A stretch of DNA of 64,000 nucleotides from Glycomyces fuscus (GCA_002529455.1 NYMS01000006.1:434001-498000); one strand, 5' to 3'; numbered from the stretch's first letter, positions 31,846 to 40,448 are shown. The notes: generated from the letters alone by a model not told the origin. Numbers and translations: made by a program.

Positions 31846-33519
31846 GTGCCCACCTCCGCGTCCCCGGACGCTTCCTTCTCCCTCTCCCGCCTCTTCGCCG
31901 CGGTCACCGACGCCGTGCCCGACCGGACCGCCCTGGTCGCGGGTCCCCGGCGGCTCACCTACCGCGCCCTGCACGAGCGCTCGCAGCGGCTGGCCCGGCA
32001 CCTGGTCGGAGCGGGCGTGCGCCCCGGCGAGCACGTCGCCGTCCTGGCGTTCAACCGCGCCGAGTGGGTGGAGTCCTTCCTGGGGATCCTGCGCGCGGGG
32101 GCGGTCCCGGTCAACGTCAACTACCGCTACGTCGCGGGCGAGCTGCGCCACGTCCTGGCCGACTCGCACGCGGTCGCGCTGATCGCGGAGGACTCGCTGG
32201 CCGGGGCGGTGGCCACGGTCCGCTCCGACCTGCCCCGGCTGCGCCACGTCCTGCTCGTCGCGGACGGCTCCGCGCGCGGGACGGAGGGCGGCGACTACGA
32301 GGAGGCCCTGGCCTCGGCGCCCGACGACGCGGTCCTGCCGCCGACCAGCGGTGAGGACCACTACCTGCTCTACACCGGCGGCACGACGGGCTATCCCAAG
32401 GGCGTGCTGTGGCGGCAGGCCGACATCTTCCGCGCGGCCCTGGAGCGCCGCGCTCCGGGTACGCCCAGCGCCCGGACCCCGCAGGAGGTGGCCGAGCGCG
32501 CCGCGCGCTGCTTCGAGCAGCGCATGCTGGTCCTCGGTCCGCTGATGCACGCGGCCGGGCAGTGGAACGCGCTGAGCATGCTGCTGTGCGGCAAGCGGGT
32601 GGTGCTGTCCACCGACCGCAGCTTCCGTCCGGACCGGGTGCTGGAGACGGCGCACCGGGAGGGTGTGCACGTGCTCCAGCTGGTGGGCGACGCCATGGCC
32701 CGCCCGCTGGCCCGCCACCTGCTCACCGAACCGGGGCTGTGCCCCGACCTGGCCTCGATCCGCTCCGGCGGCACCCCGCTCACCCCGGCGGTGCGCGCGC
32801 TGTGGCACGCCTGGCGCGAGGACGTGTCCCTCTCCGACGCCTACGGGGGCTCGGAGACGGGCGTGTGCGGCTCGGCGACCGGCGCCGAGCCGGCCGGTCC
32901 GGCGGAGGCCCCGGCTCCGGCCGGGCCCTCCGGCAACCGCAGCTTCACCATGGGCGGCAGCATCGCGGTGCTGGACGCGTCCCTGCGCCCGCTTCCCCCC
33001 GGCTCGCGGGAGGTGGGGCGGATCGCGCGCACCGGGCGGATCCCGCTGGGCTACTACAACGACCCCCTGGCGACCGCCCGCACCTTCCCCACCGACGCCG
33101 AGGGGCGCCGCTGGGCGCTGTCGGGCGACTTCGGGACGTGGGACGCGGACGGCTCGATCGTGCTGCTGGGACGCGGGAGCGCGGTGATCAACACCGCCGG
33201 GGAGAAGGTCTACCCCGAGGAGGTGGAGGCCGCGCTCAAGGCGCACCCCTCGGTGGAGGACGCCATCGTGGTGCCCTCGCCCGACGAGTACCTCGGGCAG
33301 CGGGTGACCGCGCTGGTCTCGCTGGCCGCGGGCGCCCGCCTGGAGGAGGCCGAACTGCGCGCGTACTGCCGTGTGCGGCTGGCGGGGTTCAAGGTGCCGC
33401 GGACCGTGCACTTCGTGGACCGGGTGCGGCGTACGGCGGTCGGCAAGCAGGACTACCGGTGGGCGGCGTCGGTCACCGGGGCCGGGGCGTCCGCCGCGGC
33501 CGTCCCGCTCGCTCCCTGA
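31846..33519 (+). CDS. Acyl-CoA synthetase (AMP-forming)
   Basis: 557-residue ANL-superfamily ligase that activates a carboxylic acid through an acyl-AMP. The P-loop-like A3 motif is YTGGTTGYPKGV (~184-195), the A5 region is LSDAYGGSETG (~330), the A7 Asp lies in LSGDFGTWDADG and the A10 Lys in VRRTAVGKQDYRW near the C terminus. An Ala/Pro/Glu-rich insertion follows the A5 motif (~345-360). GTG 31846 is chosen because GGGAGG precedes it by six bases; the longer frame from 31717 is unlikely. It resembles fatty-acid or steroid-acid CoA ligases, but the substrate cannot be named. Confidence 0.88.
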   Translation: MPTSASPDASFSLSRLFAAVTDAVPDRTALVAGPRRLTYRALHERSQRLARHLVGAGVRPGEHVAVLAFNRAEWVESFLGILRAGAVPVNVNYRYVAGELRHVLADSHAVALIAEDSLAGAVATVRSDLPRLRHVLLVADGSARGTEGGDYEEALASAPDDAVLPPTSGEDHYLLYTGGTTGYPKGVLWRQADIFRAALERRAPGTPSARTPQEVAERAARCFEQRMLVLGPLMHAAGQWNALSMLLCGKRVVLSTDRSFRPDRVLETAHREGVHVLQLVGDAMARPLARHLLTEPGLCPDLASIRSGGTPLTPAVRALWHAWREDVSLSDAYGGSETGVCGSATGAEPAGPAEAPAPAGPSGNRSFTMGGSIAVLDASLRPLPPGSREVGRIARTGRIPLGYYNDPLATARTFPTDAEGRRWALSGDFGTWDADGSIVLLGRGSAVINTAGEKVYPEEVEAALKAHPSVEDAIVVPSPDEYLGQRVTALVSLAAGARLEEAELRAYCRVRLAGFKVPRTVHFVDRVRRTAVGKQDYRWAASVTGAGASAAAVPLAP

Positions 33520-33942
33520 GCGCCCCCGTCCGCGGGACGCCCCCGGTCCGGGCCCGGGGTGCGGGACACCGCGCCCCGCCTCCGCGGAACTCCGCACCGG
33601 GGCGGTAGAGGACTCTTCATTTCGGGCACAGAGCCAATACGGACTTACCCAGCCGAAACAGGGGTTTCGCATGTGCTCGACCGCTCTGTGCCTGCTCCGC
33701 CACCGCTAGACTGGCGTCGCCTGGTCCCAGGCCCCACGGTTTCCTCTCCCCCACTCCGACCCGGGTCGCACACCCGGCCGGGGCCGATCGGTTCCACTGC
33801 GCACCGTTCGGGGCCGTGGAACGCGTGGACCACCCTTGACCCACCTCCCACCCGTGCACACGGTGCGCGTGCGGTGACACCACTAGGACGGAGGACGGCG
33901 CGCTCGTCCGGGTTCCGCCCCGGGACGCGCCCAACAACCCAG
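33520..33942. other. Intergenic region before the DUF368-DedA operon
   Basis: This 423-base gap holds an AT-richer patch (33610-33670) and a TTGACC at 33836-33841 that could be a -35, but no convincing -10 at the right distance. Weak GC hairpins near 33525-33570 may end the synthetase transcript. No gene is seen. Confidence 0.45.
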
Positions 33943-34872
33943 ATGCCCAACTCAGTCGGCAGCTACATCTTCAACGCGGTGCGCGGCGGCGCCGTGGGCG
34001 CCTCGGAGGCCCTGCCCGGCATCAGCGGCGGCACGGTCGCCCTCATCGTCGGCCTCTACGACAAGCTCATCGGCGGCGCGGGCCACATGGTCAGCGGTAT
34101 CAGGCGCTACGTCGCCGACGTCCCGCGCGGGCGCGGGAGCGAGCGCGCCCGGGAGCAGTTCCGCCACGTGGACTGGAGCGTGCTGGTCCCCGCCCTCGTC
34201 GGCATGGTGGCCTTCCTCGGCATGGCTGCCCTCCTGCTCGCCCCGCTGGTCGAGGCCCACACCCAGTACGCGTACGCGCTGTTCTTCGGCCTGGTCCTGG
34301 CCTGCCTGTGGATCCCCTACACCGGTGCGGGCAGGAGGTGGCACGCCTGGCACTACCTGGTCGCCCTGGTCTTCGCGGCGGGCGCGTTCTTCCTCACCGG
34401 CCTTCCCGGCGCCAACCTGCCCACCCACCCGGTGGTCGTCTTCCTCGCCGCGGCGGTGGCCGTCTGCGCGCTGGTCCTCCCCGGGCTCTCCGGCTCCTTC
34501 ATCCTGCTCACGCTGGGCCTGTACGAGCCCACGATCAGCGCGGTCGGGGACCTGGACGTCGCCTACCTCTCGGTGTTCGCCCTCGGCATGCTCACGGGCC
34601 TGTCGCTGTTCGTGAAGCTGCTCCAGTACCTGCTGGAGAACTTCCACCACATGACCCTGGTGGTCCTCACCGGCCTGATGGCCGGATCGCTGCGCGCCCT
34701 GTGGCCGTGGCAGGACGAGGACCGCACCATCCTGACCCCCACCGACGTCCCGGCGACGGTGGCGCTCATGGTGGTCGGCTTCGCGATCGTGGCGGCGGCC
34801 ATCGTCTGGGAACGCCGCAAGCGTCTCCGGATGGAGGAGGCCGAGTACCGTCGGGTTCCCACCCGCGTCTGA
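33943..34872 (+). CDS. popT: DUF368 (PopT-type) undecaprenyl-phosphate translocase candidate
   Basis: 309-residue polytopic membrane protein of the DUF368 family, members of which (PopT) have been shown in other bacteria to return the lipid carrier undecaprenyl phosphate to the cytosolic leaflet. The two pseudo-symmetric reentrant signatures are plain: ASEALPGISGGTVALIVGLYD (split here as ASEALPG-ISGGTVAL) at ~18-38 and VLPGLSGSFILLTLGLYE at ~180-197. About eight spans. ATG 33943 has no good Shine-Dalgarno; a GTG at 33871 is in frame but poorer. The DedA gene follows 19 bases later. Assignment to the family is firm, transport is by homology. Confidence 0.87.
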   Translation: MPNSVGSYIFNAVRGGAVGASEALPGISGGTVALIVGLYDKLIGGAGHMVSGIRRYVADVPRGRGSERAREQFRHVDWSVLVPALVGMVAFLGMAALLLAPLVEAHTQYAYALFFGLVLACLWIPYTGAGRRWHAWHYLVALVFAAGAFFLTGLPGANLPTHPVVVFLAAAVAVCALVLPGLSGSFILLTLGLYEPTISAVGDLDVAYLSVFALGMLTGLSLFVKLLQYLLENFHHMTLVVLTGLMAGSLRALWPWQDEDRTILTPTDVPATVALMVVGFAIVAAAIVWERRKRLRMEEAEYRRVPTRV

Positions 34873-34891
34873 GAACGGGAACGGCAACCTC

Positions 34892-35590
34892 ATGACGACG
34901 AATCTGCTGACGACGGCGGCGCCGACCGGTGAGGGGGAGGTCGTCCCCGAGTACGAGGGGTTCATCGGGTGGGTCCTGGACCTGATGACGACCCTGGGCG
35001 AGCCCGGCGTCGGCGTGGCGCTGCTGATCGAGACCTTCTTCCCCCCGGTTCCCAGCGAGGCGGTCCTGCCCGGCGCAGGGTTCCTCGCCTACTCCGGGCA
35101 GATGAACGTGTGGCTCGCCATCCTGTGGGCGACGGTCGGCGCGCTGGTCGGCGGATGGGGCTTCTACGCGGTCGGCGCTCTCCTGGGCCGCGACCGCGCG
35201 GCCCGGCTGTTCGAGAAGGCCCCGCTGCTGGAGATCGAGGACTTCCACAAGGCCGAGCGCTTCTTCGCCCGGTACGGCGGCGCCGCCGTCCTCCTGGGCC
35301 GGTGCGTGCCGGTGGTGCGCAGCTTCGTCTCGGTGCCCGCCGGGATCGAGCGGATGTCCCTGTTCAGGTTCTCGCTGTACACGGTCATCGGGTCCGCGGC
35401 GTGGAACTCGATCTGGATCGGCCTCGGCTACGCCTTCGGCCCCGCCATCGAGCCCGTCCTGGCCCGGTGGAGCGGCATCATCAGCAACACCGTGCTCGTG
35501 GTCATCGGCCTGCTGGTGCTGTGGTTCGTCCTGGCCCGCGTCCACAGGCGGACCAGGGCCCGCCGGGCCGAGGAGGGCACCTCCGCCTGA
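34892..35590 (+). CDS. DedA-family membrane protein (UptA-like candidate)
   Basis: 232-residue DedA/SNARE-associated-type protein. Hallmarks: ETFFPPVPSEAVLPGAGFLA (~45-64, with the essential Glu) and LLGRCVPVVRSFVSVPAG (~133-150, with the conserved Gly-Arg and second Arg), followed by spans at ~155-180 and ~195-215. DedA proteins move polyprenyl phosphates or other phospholipids across the membrane; UptA is the studied undecaprenyl-phosphate example. It starts 19 bases after the DUF368 stop and shares its transcript, which is followed by a strong hairpin. Exact lipid is unproven here. Confidence 0.9.
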   Translation: MTTNLLTTAAPTGEGEVVPEYEGFIGWVLDLMTTLGEPGVGVALLIETFFPPVPSEAVLPGAGFLAYSGQMNVWLAILWATVGALVGGWGFYAVGALLGRDRAARLFEKAPLLEIEDFHKAERFFARYGGAAVLLGRCVPVVRSFVSVPAGIERMSLFRFSLYTVIGSAAWNSIWIGLGYAFGPAIEPVLARWSGIISNTVLVVIGLLVLWFVLARVHRRTRARRAEEGTSA

Positions 35591-35616
35591 GGCCCCTCCC
35601 CCGTGAACCTCCTCCA

Positions 35617-35646
35617 GGGGTCCGCCCGCATCCCCGGGCGGACCCC
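35617..35646 (+). terminator. Hairpin terminator after the DedA gene
   Basis: Perfect 12-bp stem (GGGGTCCGCCCG / CGGGCGGACCCC), 26 bases after the stop, followed by TTCC. Confidence 0.75.
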
Positions 35647-35723
35647 TTCCGCGTCCTGTGGGTATCCTGCCCGGAACGCACCGACAAGCACATACCGGCC
35701 GGGGCCGCGTCGGCGGCCCCGGA

Positions 35724-35804
35724 GGCGCGGGGTGCCGGGACACCGTTCCCGGCTGAGAGCACACCCGTCGAACCTGCCCTAGTTAGCACTAGCGAAGGAA
35801 CGCC
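35724..35804 (+). promoter_or_regulatory. TPP riboswitch controlling thiD
   Basis: The thi-box consensus is complete in order: GGGGTGCC, then GGCTGAGAGC, ACCC, GAACCTG, and CTAGTTAGCACTAGCGAAGGA. A closing stem GGCG (35724-35727) can pair with CGCC (35801-35804) directly before the ATG at 35805. The ribosome site AAGGA lies inside the conserved core, so ligand binding should block translation initiation rather than transcription. Confidence 0.93.
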
Positions 35805-36608
35805 ATGAGCGCGTACAACATCGTGTCCGTCGCCGGCAGCGACCCCAGCGGGGGCGCGGGGATCCAGGCCGACCTCAAGGCCTTCTCCGCGCACGGGACC
35901 TTCGGGATGACCGTGGTCACCGCGCTGACCGCCCAGTCCACGCGCGGCGTCACCGGGGTCCACCCGGTCCCGGCGCGGTTCGTCGCCCACCAGATGGACA
36001 CCCTCTTCACCGACGCCACCGTGCACGCGGTCAAGGTGGGCATGCTGGGCACCTCGGAGGTCACCGGGGCGGTGGCCGAGGCGATCGACCGCCACGCGCT
36101 GCCGAACGTCGTGGTGGACCCGGTGATGGTCGCCAAGAGCGGCGACCGGCTGCTGGAGGCCTCCGCCGTCGACGCGCTGCGCACCAGGCTCCTGCCCCGC
36201 GCGGACCTGGTCACCCCGAACCTGCCCGAGGCCGCCGACCTGCTGGAGGAGCCCGAGGCGACCGACCTGGCGCAGATGCACGCCCAGGCCCGGCGGCTGC
36301 TGGAGCTGGGTCCGCGCCGGGTCCTGCTCAAGGGCGGCCACCTGTCCGGCGGTGAGAGCGTCGACGTCCTGGTCTCCCGGGACGCCGACCCGGTCGAGTT
36401 CCGCGCCCCGAGGGTGGCCACCCGCAACACGCACGGCACCGGGTGCACGCTGTCCTCCTCGATCGCGGCCCTGCTGCCGCAGCGGCCGGACGTGGCCGCG
36501 GCGGTGGGCGACGCCAAGGACTACCTGACCGAGGCCATCCGGCGCGCCGGCGAGATCGACGCGGGCGGCGGACAGGGCCCGGTACACCACTTCCACGCCT
36601 GGTGGTAG
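35805..36608 (+). CDS. thiD: Hydroxymethylpyrimidine/phosphomethylpyrimidine kinase
   Basis: 267-residue ribokinase-like enzyme that phosphorylates HMP and HMP-P to HMP-PP for thiamine synthesis. Motifs: VAGSDPSGGAGIQADLKAF (~9-27), HAVKVGMLG, VVDPVMVAKSG (~105-115), TPNLPEAADLL, VLLKGGHL and the C-terminal GTGCTLSSSIAA with the anion hole and catalytic Cys/Asp-equivalent region. The final residues GPVHHFHAWW are typical. ATG 35805 is the first codon after the riboswitch stem. No other thiamine gene is adjacent. A strong bidirectional hairpin ends it. Confidence 0.97.
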   Translation: MSAYNIVSVAGSDPSGGAGIQADLKAFSAHGTFGMTVVTALTAQSTRGVTGVHPVPARFVAHQMDTLFTDATVHAVKVGMLGTSEVTGAVAEAIDRHALPNVVVDPVMVAKSGDRLLEASAVDALRTRLLPRADLVTPNLPEAADLLEEPEATDLAQMHAQARRLLELGPRRVLLKGGHLSGGESVDVLVSRDADPVEFRAPRVATRNTHGTGCTLSSSIAALLPQRPDVAAAVGDAKDYLTEAIRRAGEIDAGGGQGPVHHFHAWW

Positions 36609-36669
36609 GGGCGGCGTCCGGCTCCGGTGACGGGACCCCCGGCCGGATGCCGGGCCGGGCCCCGACGCC

Positions 36670-36708
36670 GAGGAGGGGGGACCGGCTCCGCGCCGGTCCC
36701 CCCTCCTC
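36670..36708. terminator. Bidirectional terminator
   Basis: Perfect 17-bp stem (5' arm GAGGAGGGGGGACCGGC) with a 5-base loop between convergent thiD and the symporter gene. Confidence 0.8.
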
Positions 36709-36741
36709 GCCTCCTCGCCCCCGCTGGCCGGGGAGGTGGAG

Positions 36742-38160
36742 CTACTGCTTGGTCACGTCCTCCATGACCTTGTCCGGGTCCCTCCAGTCCGGGTGGGCGA
36801 AGAACTTGCGCGTCTCCGCCGCGATCACCGGGGACAGGAGCAGGAGTCCGATGAGGTTGGGCAGGGCCATCAGGCCGTTGGCGATGTCGCTGAACAGCCA
36901 GACCGAGTCCAGGCTGGCGACCGAGCCGACGTAGATGACGGCGATGAACACCAGGCGGTAGGGCAGGACGAGGCCGCGTCCGCCCAGGAACACCACGCAG
37001 CGCTCGCCGTAGTAGGCCCACCCGAGCAGGGTGGTGAAGGCGAACACGGCCACCGCGACGGCCACGATGACGGCACCGGCCGGGGCCAGTCCCGGGCTGA
37101 TCGCGCCCAGGCCCTCGGAGATGGCGTTGCTGGTCATCAGCGAACCGTCCCCGTCGCCGTCGATCCAGACGCCGGTGGTGATGATGACCAGGCAGGTCAT
37201 GGTGACCACGATGATGGTGTCGATGAAGGTCTGGGTCATCGAGACCATGGCCTGGCGGACCGGCTGGTTGGTCTTGGCCGCCGCGGCGGCGATACCGCCG
37301 GTGCCCAGGCCCGACTCGTTGGAGAAGATGCCGCGGGCGAAGCCCTGCTGGATGGCGAGCATGATGCCCGCTCCGGCGAAGCCGCCCGTGGCCGCGGTGC
37401 CGGTGAAGGCGTCGGTCACCACGAGCTGGAGCGCGGGGAGGATGCCGGCCCAGTTGACGGCCAGGATGACCAGGCAGACGCCCACGTAGCCGATGATCAT
37501 GATCGGCACGAGGCCGGAGGCGACGCGGCCGATGCTCTTGATGCCGCCGAGGATGACGGCGCCCGCGAGGATCATGAGCACCAGGCCCACCACCCACGTG
37601 TCCAGCGGCGTGATGTTGGTGATCTGCTGCGAGACGGCGTTGGCCTGGGTGCCGTTGCCGATGCCGAAGGCGGCGACGGCGCCGAAGACGGCGAAGGCCA
37701 CGCCCAGGGTGGTGCCCAGGCCGCCGCGGATCCCGTACTTGAGGTAGTACATCGGGCCGCCGCTCTGCTCGCCCTTGGCGTCGGTGCGGCGGAACTTCAC
37801 GCCCAGGAGGGCCTCGCTGTACTTGGTGGCCATGCCGAGGAGGCCGACGACCCACATCCAGAACAGCGCGCCGGGGCCGCCCACGCCGATGGCGAGCGCG
37901 GCGCCGGCGATGTTGCCGACGCCGACGGTGGCGGCCAGGGCGGTGCTCAGGGCCTGGTAGTGGGAGATGTCGCCCTCGACGGAGTCGTCCTCCTTGCGCC
38001 GGACGATGGCGAGCCACAGCGCGTGCGGCAGCCGGAGGAGCTGCAGCAGGCGGAGGCGGATCGTGAGGAACAGGCCGACGCCGAACAGCAGCGGGATGAG
38101 GACGAAGGGCCCCCAGATGATGCTGCTGACGATGCCAGCCATTTCGAGGAGTTGGTCCAC
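36742..38160 (-). CDS. Alanine/glycine:cation symporter (AGCS family)
   Basis: 472-residue sodium- or proton-coupled amino-acid symporter with about eleven spans. The AGCS signatures are evident: LSTALAATVGVGNIAGAALA (~60-79), GGPGALFWMWVVGLLGMATK, GGPMYYLKYG, and GFARGIFSNESGLGTGG (~265-281). GTG 38160 is preferred: GGGAGA lies a few bases before it and it begins just ahead of the first span; longer in-frame N termini are basic and improbable. Function is uptake of alanine or glycine. The leader shows a dyad but not a glycine riboswitch. Downstream is the terminator shared with thiD. Confidence 0.93.
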   Translation of the reverse strand: MDQLLEMAGIVSSIIWGPFVLIPLLFGVGLFLTIRLRLLQLLRLPHALWLAIVRRKEDDSVEGDISHYQALSTALAATVGVGNIAGAALAIGVGGPGALFWMWVVGLLGMATKYSEALLGVKFRRTDAKGEQSGGPMYYLKYGIRGGLGTTLGVAFAVFGAVAAFGIGNGTQANAVSQQITNITPLDTWVVGLVLMILAGAVILGGIKSIGRVASGLVPIMIIGYVGVCLVILAVNWAGILPALQLVVTDAFTGTAATGGFAGAGIMLAIQQGFARGIFSNESGLGTGGIAAAAAKTNQPVRQAMVSMTQTFIDTIIVVTMTCLVIITTGVWIDGDGDGSLMTSNAISEGLGAISPGLAPAGAVIVAVAVAVFAFTTLLGWAYYGERCVVFLGGRGLVLPYRLVFIAVIYVGSVASLDSVWLFSDIANGLMALPNLIGLLLLSPVIAAETRKFFAHPDWRDPDKVMEDVTKQ

Positions 38161-38551
38161 AGGGGGTCTCCCTATCGGTGAGTGTGTGGGGACGGGGGTC
38201 GCCGGTACTGCCGTACGGGGGGATCCGACGCCCTCGCGATCGCGTCGGCGCTGGTGGAAGCCTGCGCGATACCGGCAAAGAATTGCATCGACGCGTAACA
38301 AACACATCACGCGTGTTCCACATGCCGGTTTCTTCGGGAACTTCCGGTTCCTCTTCCGCGTACCCCCGTGTTCGGGCGGTGTTCTCCGGGTGCTCGCGCA
38401 CCTGTCGGGAGAACGGGCCCCGCTTCCGGACGACGGCTCCGTCGGCGGATCCGGTGCGGTCGGCGCGGGCCGCGTGCCGGTGCGGCCGCGACGGGTGCCG
38501 GGGCGCAGCGACCCGAACGGACGCGGCCGGGGCGGCCCGGCCGGACGGGCT
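38161..38551. other. Leader and intergenic region of the AGCS symporter gene
   Basis: This 391-base gap includes the symporter leader: a CCGACGC-N10-GCGTCGG hairpin (38225-38248), two ACGCGT hexamers in an AT-richer tract around 38290-38320 where the promoter should be, and GC-rich sequence up to the stop of the small protein at 38552. No gene is seen and no glycine riboswitch core. Confidence 0.5.
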
Positions 38552-38803
38552 CTAGTCGCGGTCCGCGTCGTCCTGGGCCAGGGCGAGTCTGCTGAGGGCC
38601 GCCGCCGCCTCGGCGGGGTCCGCGCCCTGCCCCACCGCCACGCCCAGGAGGTAGGTCGTGAGGGGCGCGGCGGGCCGGGCCACGGAGTGGGCGGCGTCCC
38701 GGGCGAGGTCGAGCACCCGGTCGACGTCCTCCTTGCGGAGCGGTTCGGTACCGGTCAGGCCCAGTTCGCTTCGGACCGCTTCGGCCCATTCCACGAGGGT
38801 CAC
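38552..38803 (-). CDS. Small DUF6457-like protein
   Basis: 83-residue helical protein: VEWAEAVRSELGL, DVDRVLDLARDAAHSVARPAAPLTTYLLGVAVGQG and an acidic end. This pattern fits the DUF6457 family, small proteins that in actinobacteria are often found beside or fused to MobA-type molybdenum-cofactor genes. No such gene is near here, so any molybdenum link is only by family. The GTG at 38803 follows AAGGAG by eight bases; the ATG inside that spacer is out of frame. Its promoter region is unusually AT-rich. Name tentative. Confidence 0.65.
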   Translation of the reverse strand: MTLVEWAEAVRSELGLTGTEPLRKEDVDRVLDLARDAAHSVARPAAPLTTYLLGVAVGQGADPAEAAAALSRLALAQDDADRD

Positions 38804-38820
38804 CGCATGACTCCTTAGAG

Positions 38821-38830
38821 CAATATATTG
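38821..38830. promoter_or_regulatory. AT-rich palindrome in a divergent promoter
   Basis: CAATATATTG is a perfect 10-base palindrome in the most AT-rich stretch of the neighbourhood (38818-38852), just upstream of the small leftward gene. Possible operator or core promoter. Confidence 0.35.
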
Positions 38831-39037
38831 GTTACATTCAGCAATCATATCCACCGGGGAGTCACCCGGTGGACACACGGGCACACGGGCACGGTCACCG
38901 ACCGCTCGAACTGCCCACGCCTGGTCTTCGGGTGCGGTTCCCCCGCGCCCAAACCGAGGTTCATCCCACGAGCCTAGCGTCGGAGGCAGCCGTCCCCGGC
39001 GTAGGCAGCCGTCCCCCCGGCGTTGGGAGCCACCCGC

Positions 39038-40381
39038 ATGTCCCCGACCGACCGTACGTTCCCGGCCACTCACCTGCCCCCGGCCACGCGTGTACCCCCG
39101 GCCGATCCCGGGCCCGCGGCCGACCGCGTGTCCCCCGCCGTCCGCGTTCCCCCGGCCGCGCCCCGGACTCCGGTCTCCCCCGGGACCCCGATCGACCGTG
39201 TGCCCCCGGCCGACGCCCGCGGCCCGCTCCGCGTGGCGATCGTGACGGAGTCCTTCCTCCCCCAGGTCAACGGGGTGACCAACTCGGTGTGCAGGGTCGC
39301 CGACCTGCTGGCCGCGCGCGGCCACGAGGCGCTGGTGCTGGCCCCGGGGCCCGGCCCCTCCTCCTACGCGGGCTTCCCCGTGGTCCGGCTGCCCTCCGTG
39401 CCCCTGCCGTTCTACCGCGACTTCTCGGTGGGCCTGCCCGCCCGGCGCGTGATGACCGCGGCGATCCGCGCCTTCTCCCCCGACGTCCTGCACCTGGCCT
39501 CCCCCGCCCTGCTCGGGTCGGCGGCCGTGGAGACCGCCCGCCGGTGGGCCCTGCCGACCGTGGCGGTGTTCCAGACCGACCTCCCCGGCTTCGCCGGACG
39601 CTACCGGCTGCCCGGCGAGGACGCCCTGTGGACACTGCTGCGGCGCACCCACGCGGCGGTGGACCGCACGCTGGCCCCGTCCTCGGCCACCCTGGAGGCG
39701 CTGTCCGCGCGGGGGTTCCCCCGGCTGGACATGTGGCGGCGCGGGGTCGACACCCAGCGCTTCTCCCCCGAGCACCGCGACGAGGAGCTGCGCCGCAGAC
39801 TCGCGCCGGGCGGGGAGACGATCGTGGGCTACGTGGGACGGCTGGCCAAGGACAAGCGGGTGCGGTTGCTGGAGCACGTGTCCCGCCTGCGCGGGATCAG
39901 GCTGGTCGTGGTGGGGAACGGCCCCGAGCGGGCGCGCCTGCGCAGGCGCCTGCCCGACGCGGTCTTCACCGGGCAGCTCACCGGCGGCGACCTGTCGCGC
40001 CTGTACGCGTCCATGGACGTGTTCGTGCACACCGGGGCGGACGAGACGTTCTGCCAGGCCGTCCAGGAGGCGCTGGCCTCCGGGGTGCCGGTGGTGGCCC
40101 CCGCCTCGGGCGGCCCCCTGGACCTGGTGCTGCCCGAGCGCAACGGGCTGCTCTACGCCCCGGACTCGGTGCGCGAGCTGCGGGTGGCGGTGGGTCGGCT
40201 GGCCCACAACCGCCAGGTGCGGGAGCGGATGGCGCGGGGCGCCAGGCCGTCGGTGGAGCACCGCACGTGGGAGGCGGTCGGTGAGCAGCTGCTCGACCAC
40301 TACCGGGCGGTGATCGCCTCCAGCCCCGAGCTGGCCGCGCGTGAGGCGGGGGTGGGGGGCGCCCCGACCGGCCTGAGGTGA
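39038..40381 (+). CDS. mgtA: GT4 mannosyltransferase (GDP-mannose-dependent MgtA type)
   Basis: 447-residue GT-B glycosyltransferase. The first ~65 residues are a Pro/Ala-rich, imperfectly repeated, probably disordered tail (units like RVPPA). The catalytic part opens LRVAIVTESFLPQVNGVTNSV with the glycine loop after the first strand; VGYVGRLAKDKRV (~265-277) marks the second Rossmann domain, and ADETFCQAVQEALASGVPVV holds the EX7E-like motif. MgtA-like enzymes add mannose to glucuronosyl or phosphatidylinositol lipids in actinobacteria. ATG 39038 has GGGAG upstream; the true start could be later given the low-complexity leader. Acceptor not determined. Confidence 0.8.
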   Translation: MSPTDRTFPATHLPPATRVPPADPGPAADRVSPAVRVPPAAPRTPVSPGTPIDRVPPADARGPLRVAIVTESFLPQVNGVTNSVCRVADLLAARGHEALVLAPGPGPSSYAGFPVVRLPSVPLPFYRDFSVGLPARRVMTAAIRAFSPDVLHLASPALLGSAAVETARRWALPTVAVFQTDLPGFAGRYRLPGEDALWTLLRRTHAAVDRTLAPSSATLEALSARGFPRLDMWRRGVDTQRFSPEHRDEELRRRLAPGGETIVGYVGRLAKDKRVRLLEHVSRLRGIRLVVVGNGPERARLRRRLPDAVFTGQLTGGDLSRLYASMDVFVHTGADETFCQAVQEALASGVPVVAPASGGPLDLVLPERNGLLYAPDSVRELRVAVGRLAHNRQVRERMARGARPSVEHRTWEAVGEQLLDHYRAVIASSPELAAREAGVGGAPTGLR

Positions 40382-40402
40382 GCGCCGGCCGCGGACATGG
40401 TT

Positions 40403-40439
40403 CCGGCCTCCCCCGGAAGGAGCGGCCGGGGGAGGCCGG
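40403..40439. terminator. Hairpin terminator
   Basis: Perfect 14-bp stem (CCGGCCTCCCCCGG / CCGGGGGAGGCCGG) after the mannosyltransferase stop. Confidence 0.7.
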
Positions 40440-40448
40440 AGGACGGTG

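Noticed and set aside
35617-35646. Reading the hairpin after DedA as part of the thiamine riboswitch
   Set aside because: It ends 77 bases before the aptamer and is a complete terminator for the upstream operon; the aptamer itself includes the ribosome site.
38161-38420. Glycine riboswitch before the alanine/glycine symporter gene
   Set aside because: Such genes are often glycine controlled, but the conserved aptamer core was not found on the leader strand; only a simple hairpin.
38552-40300. 582-codon antisense frame over the mannosyltransferase, ending in the DUF6457-like protein
   Set aside because: Only its last 83 codons look like protein and have a ribosome site; the rest is shadow of mgtA.
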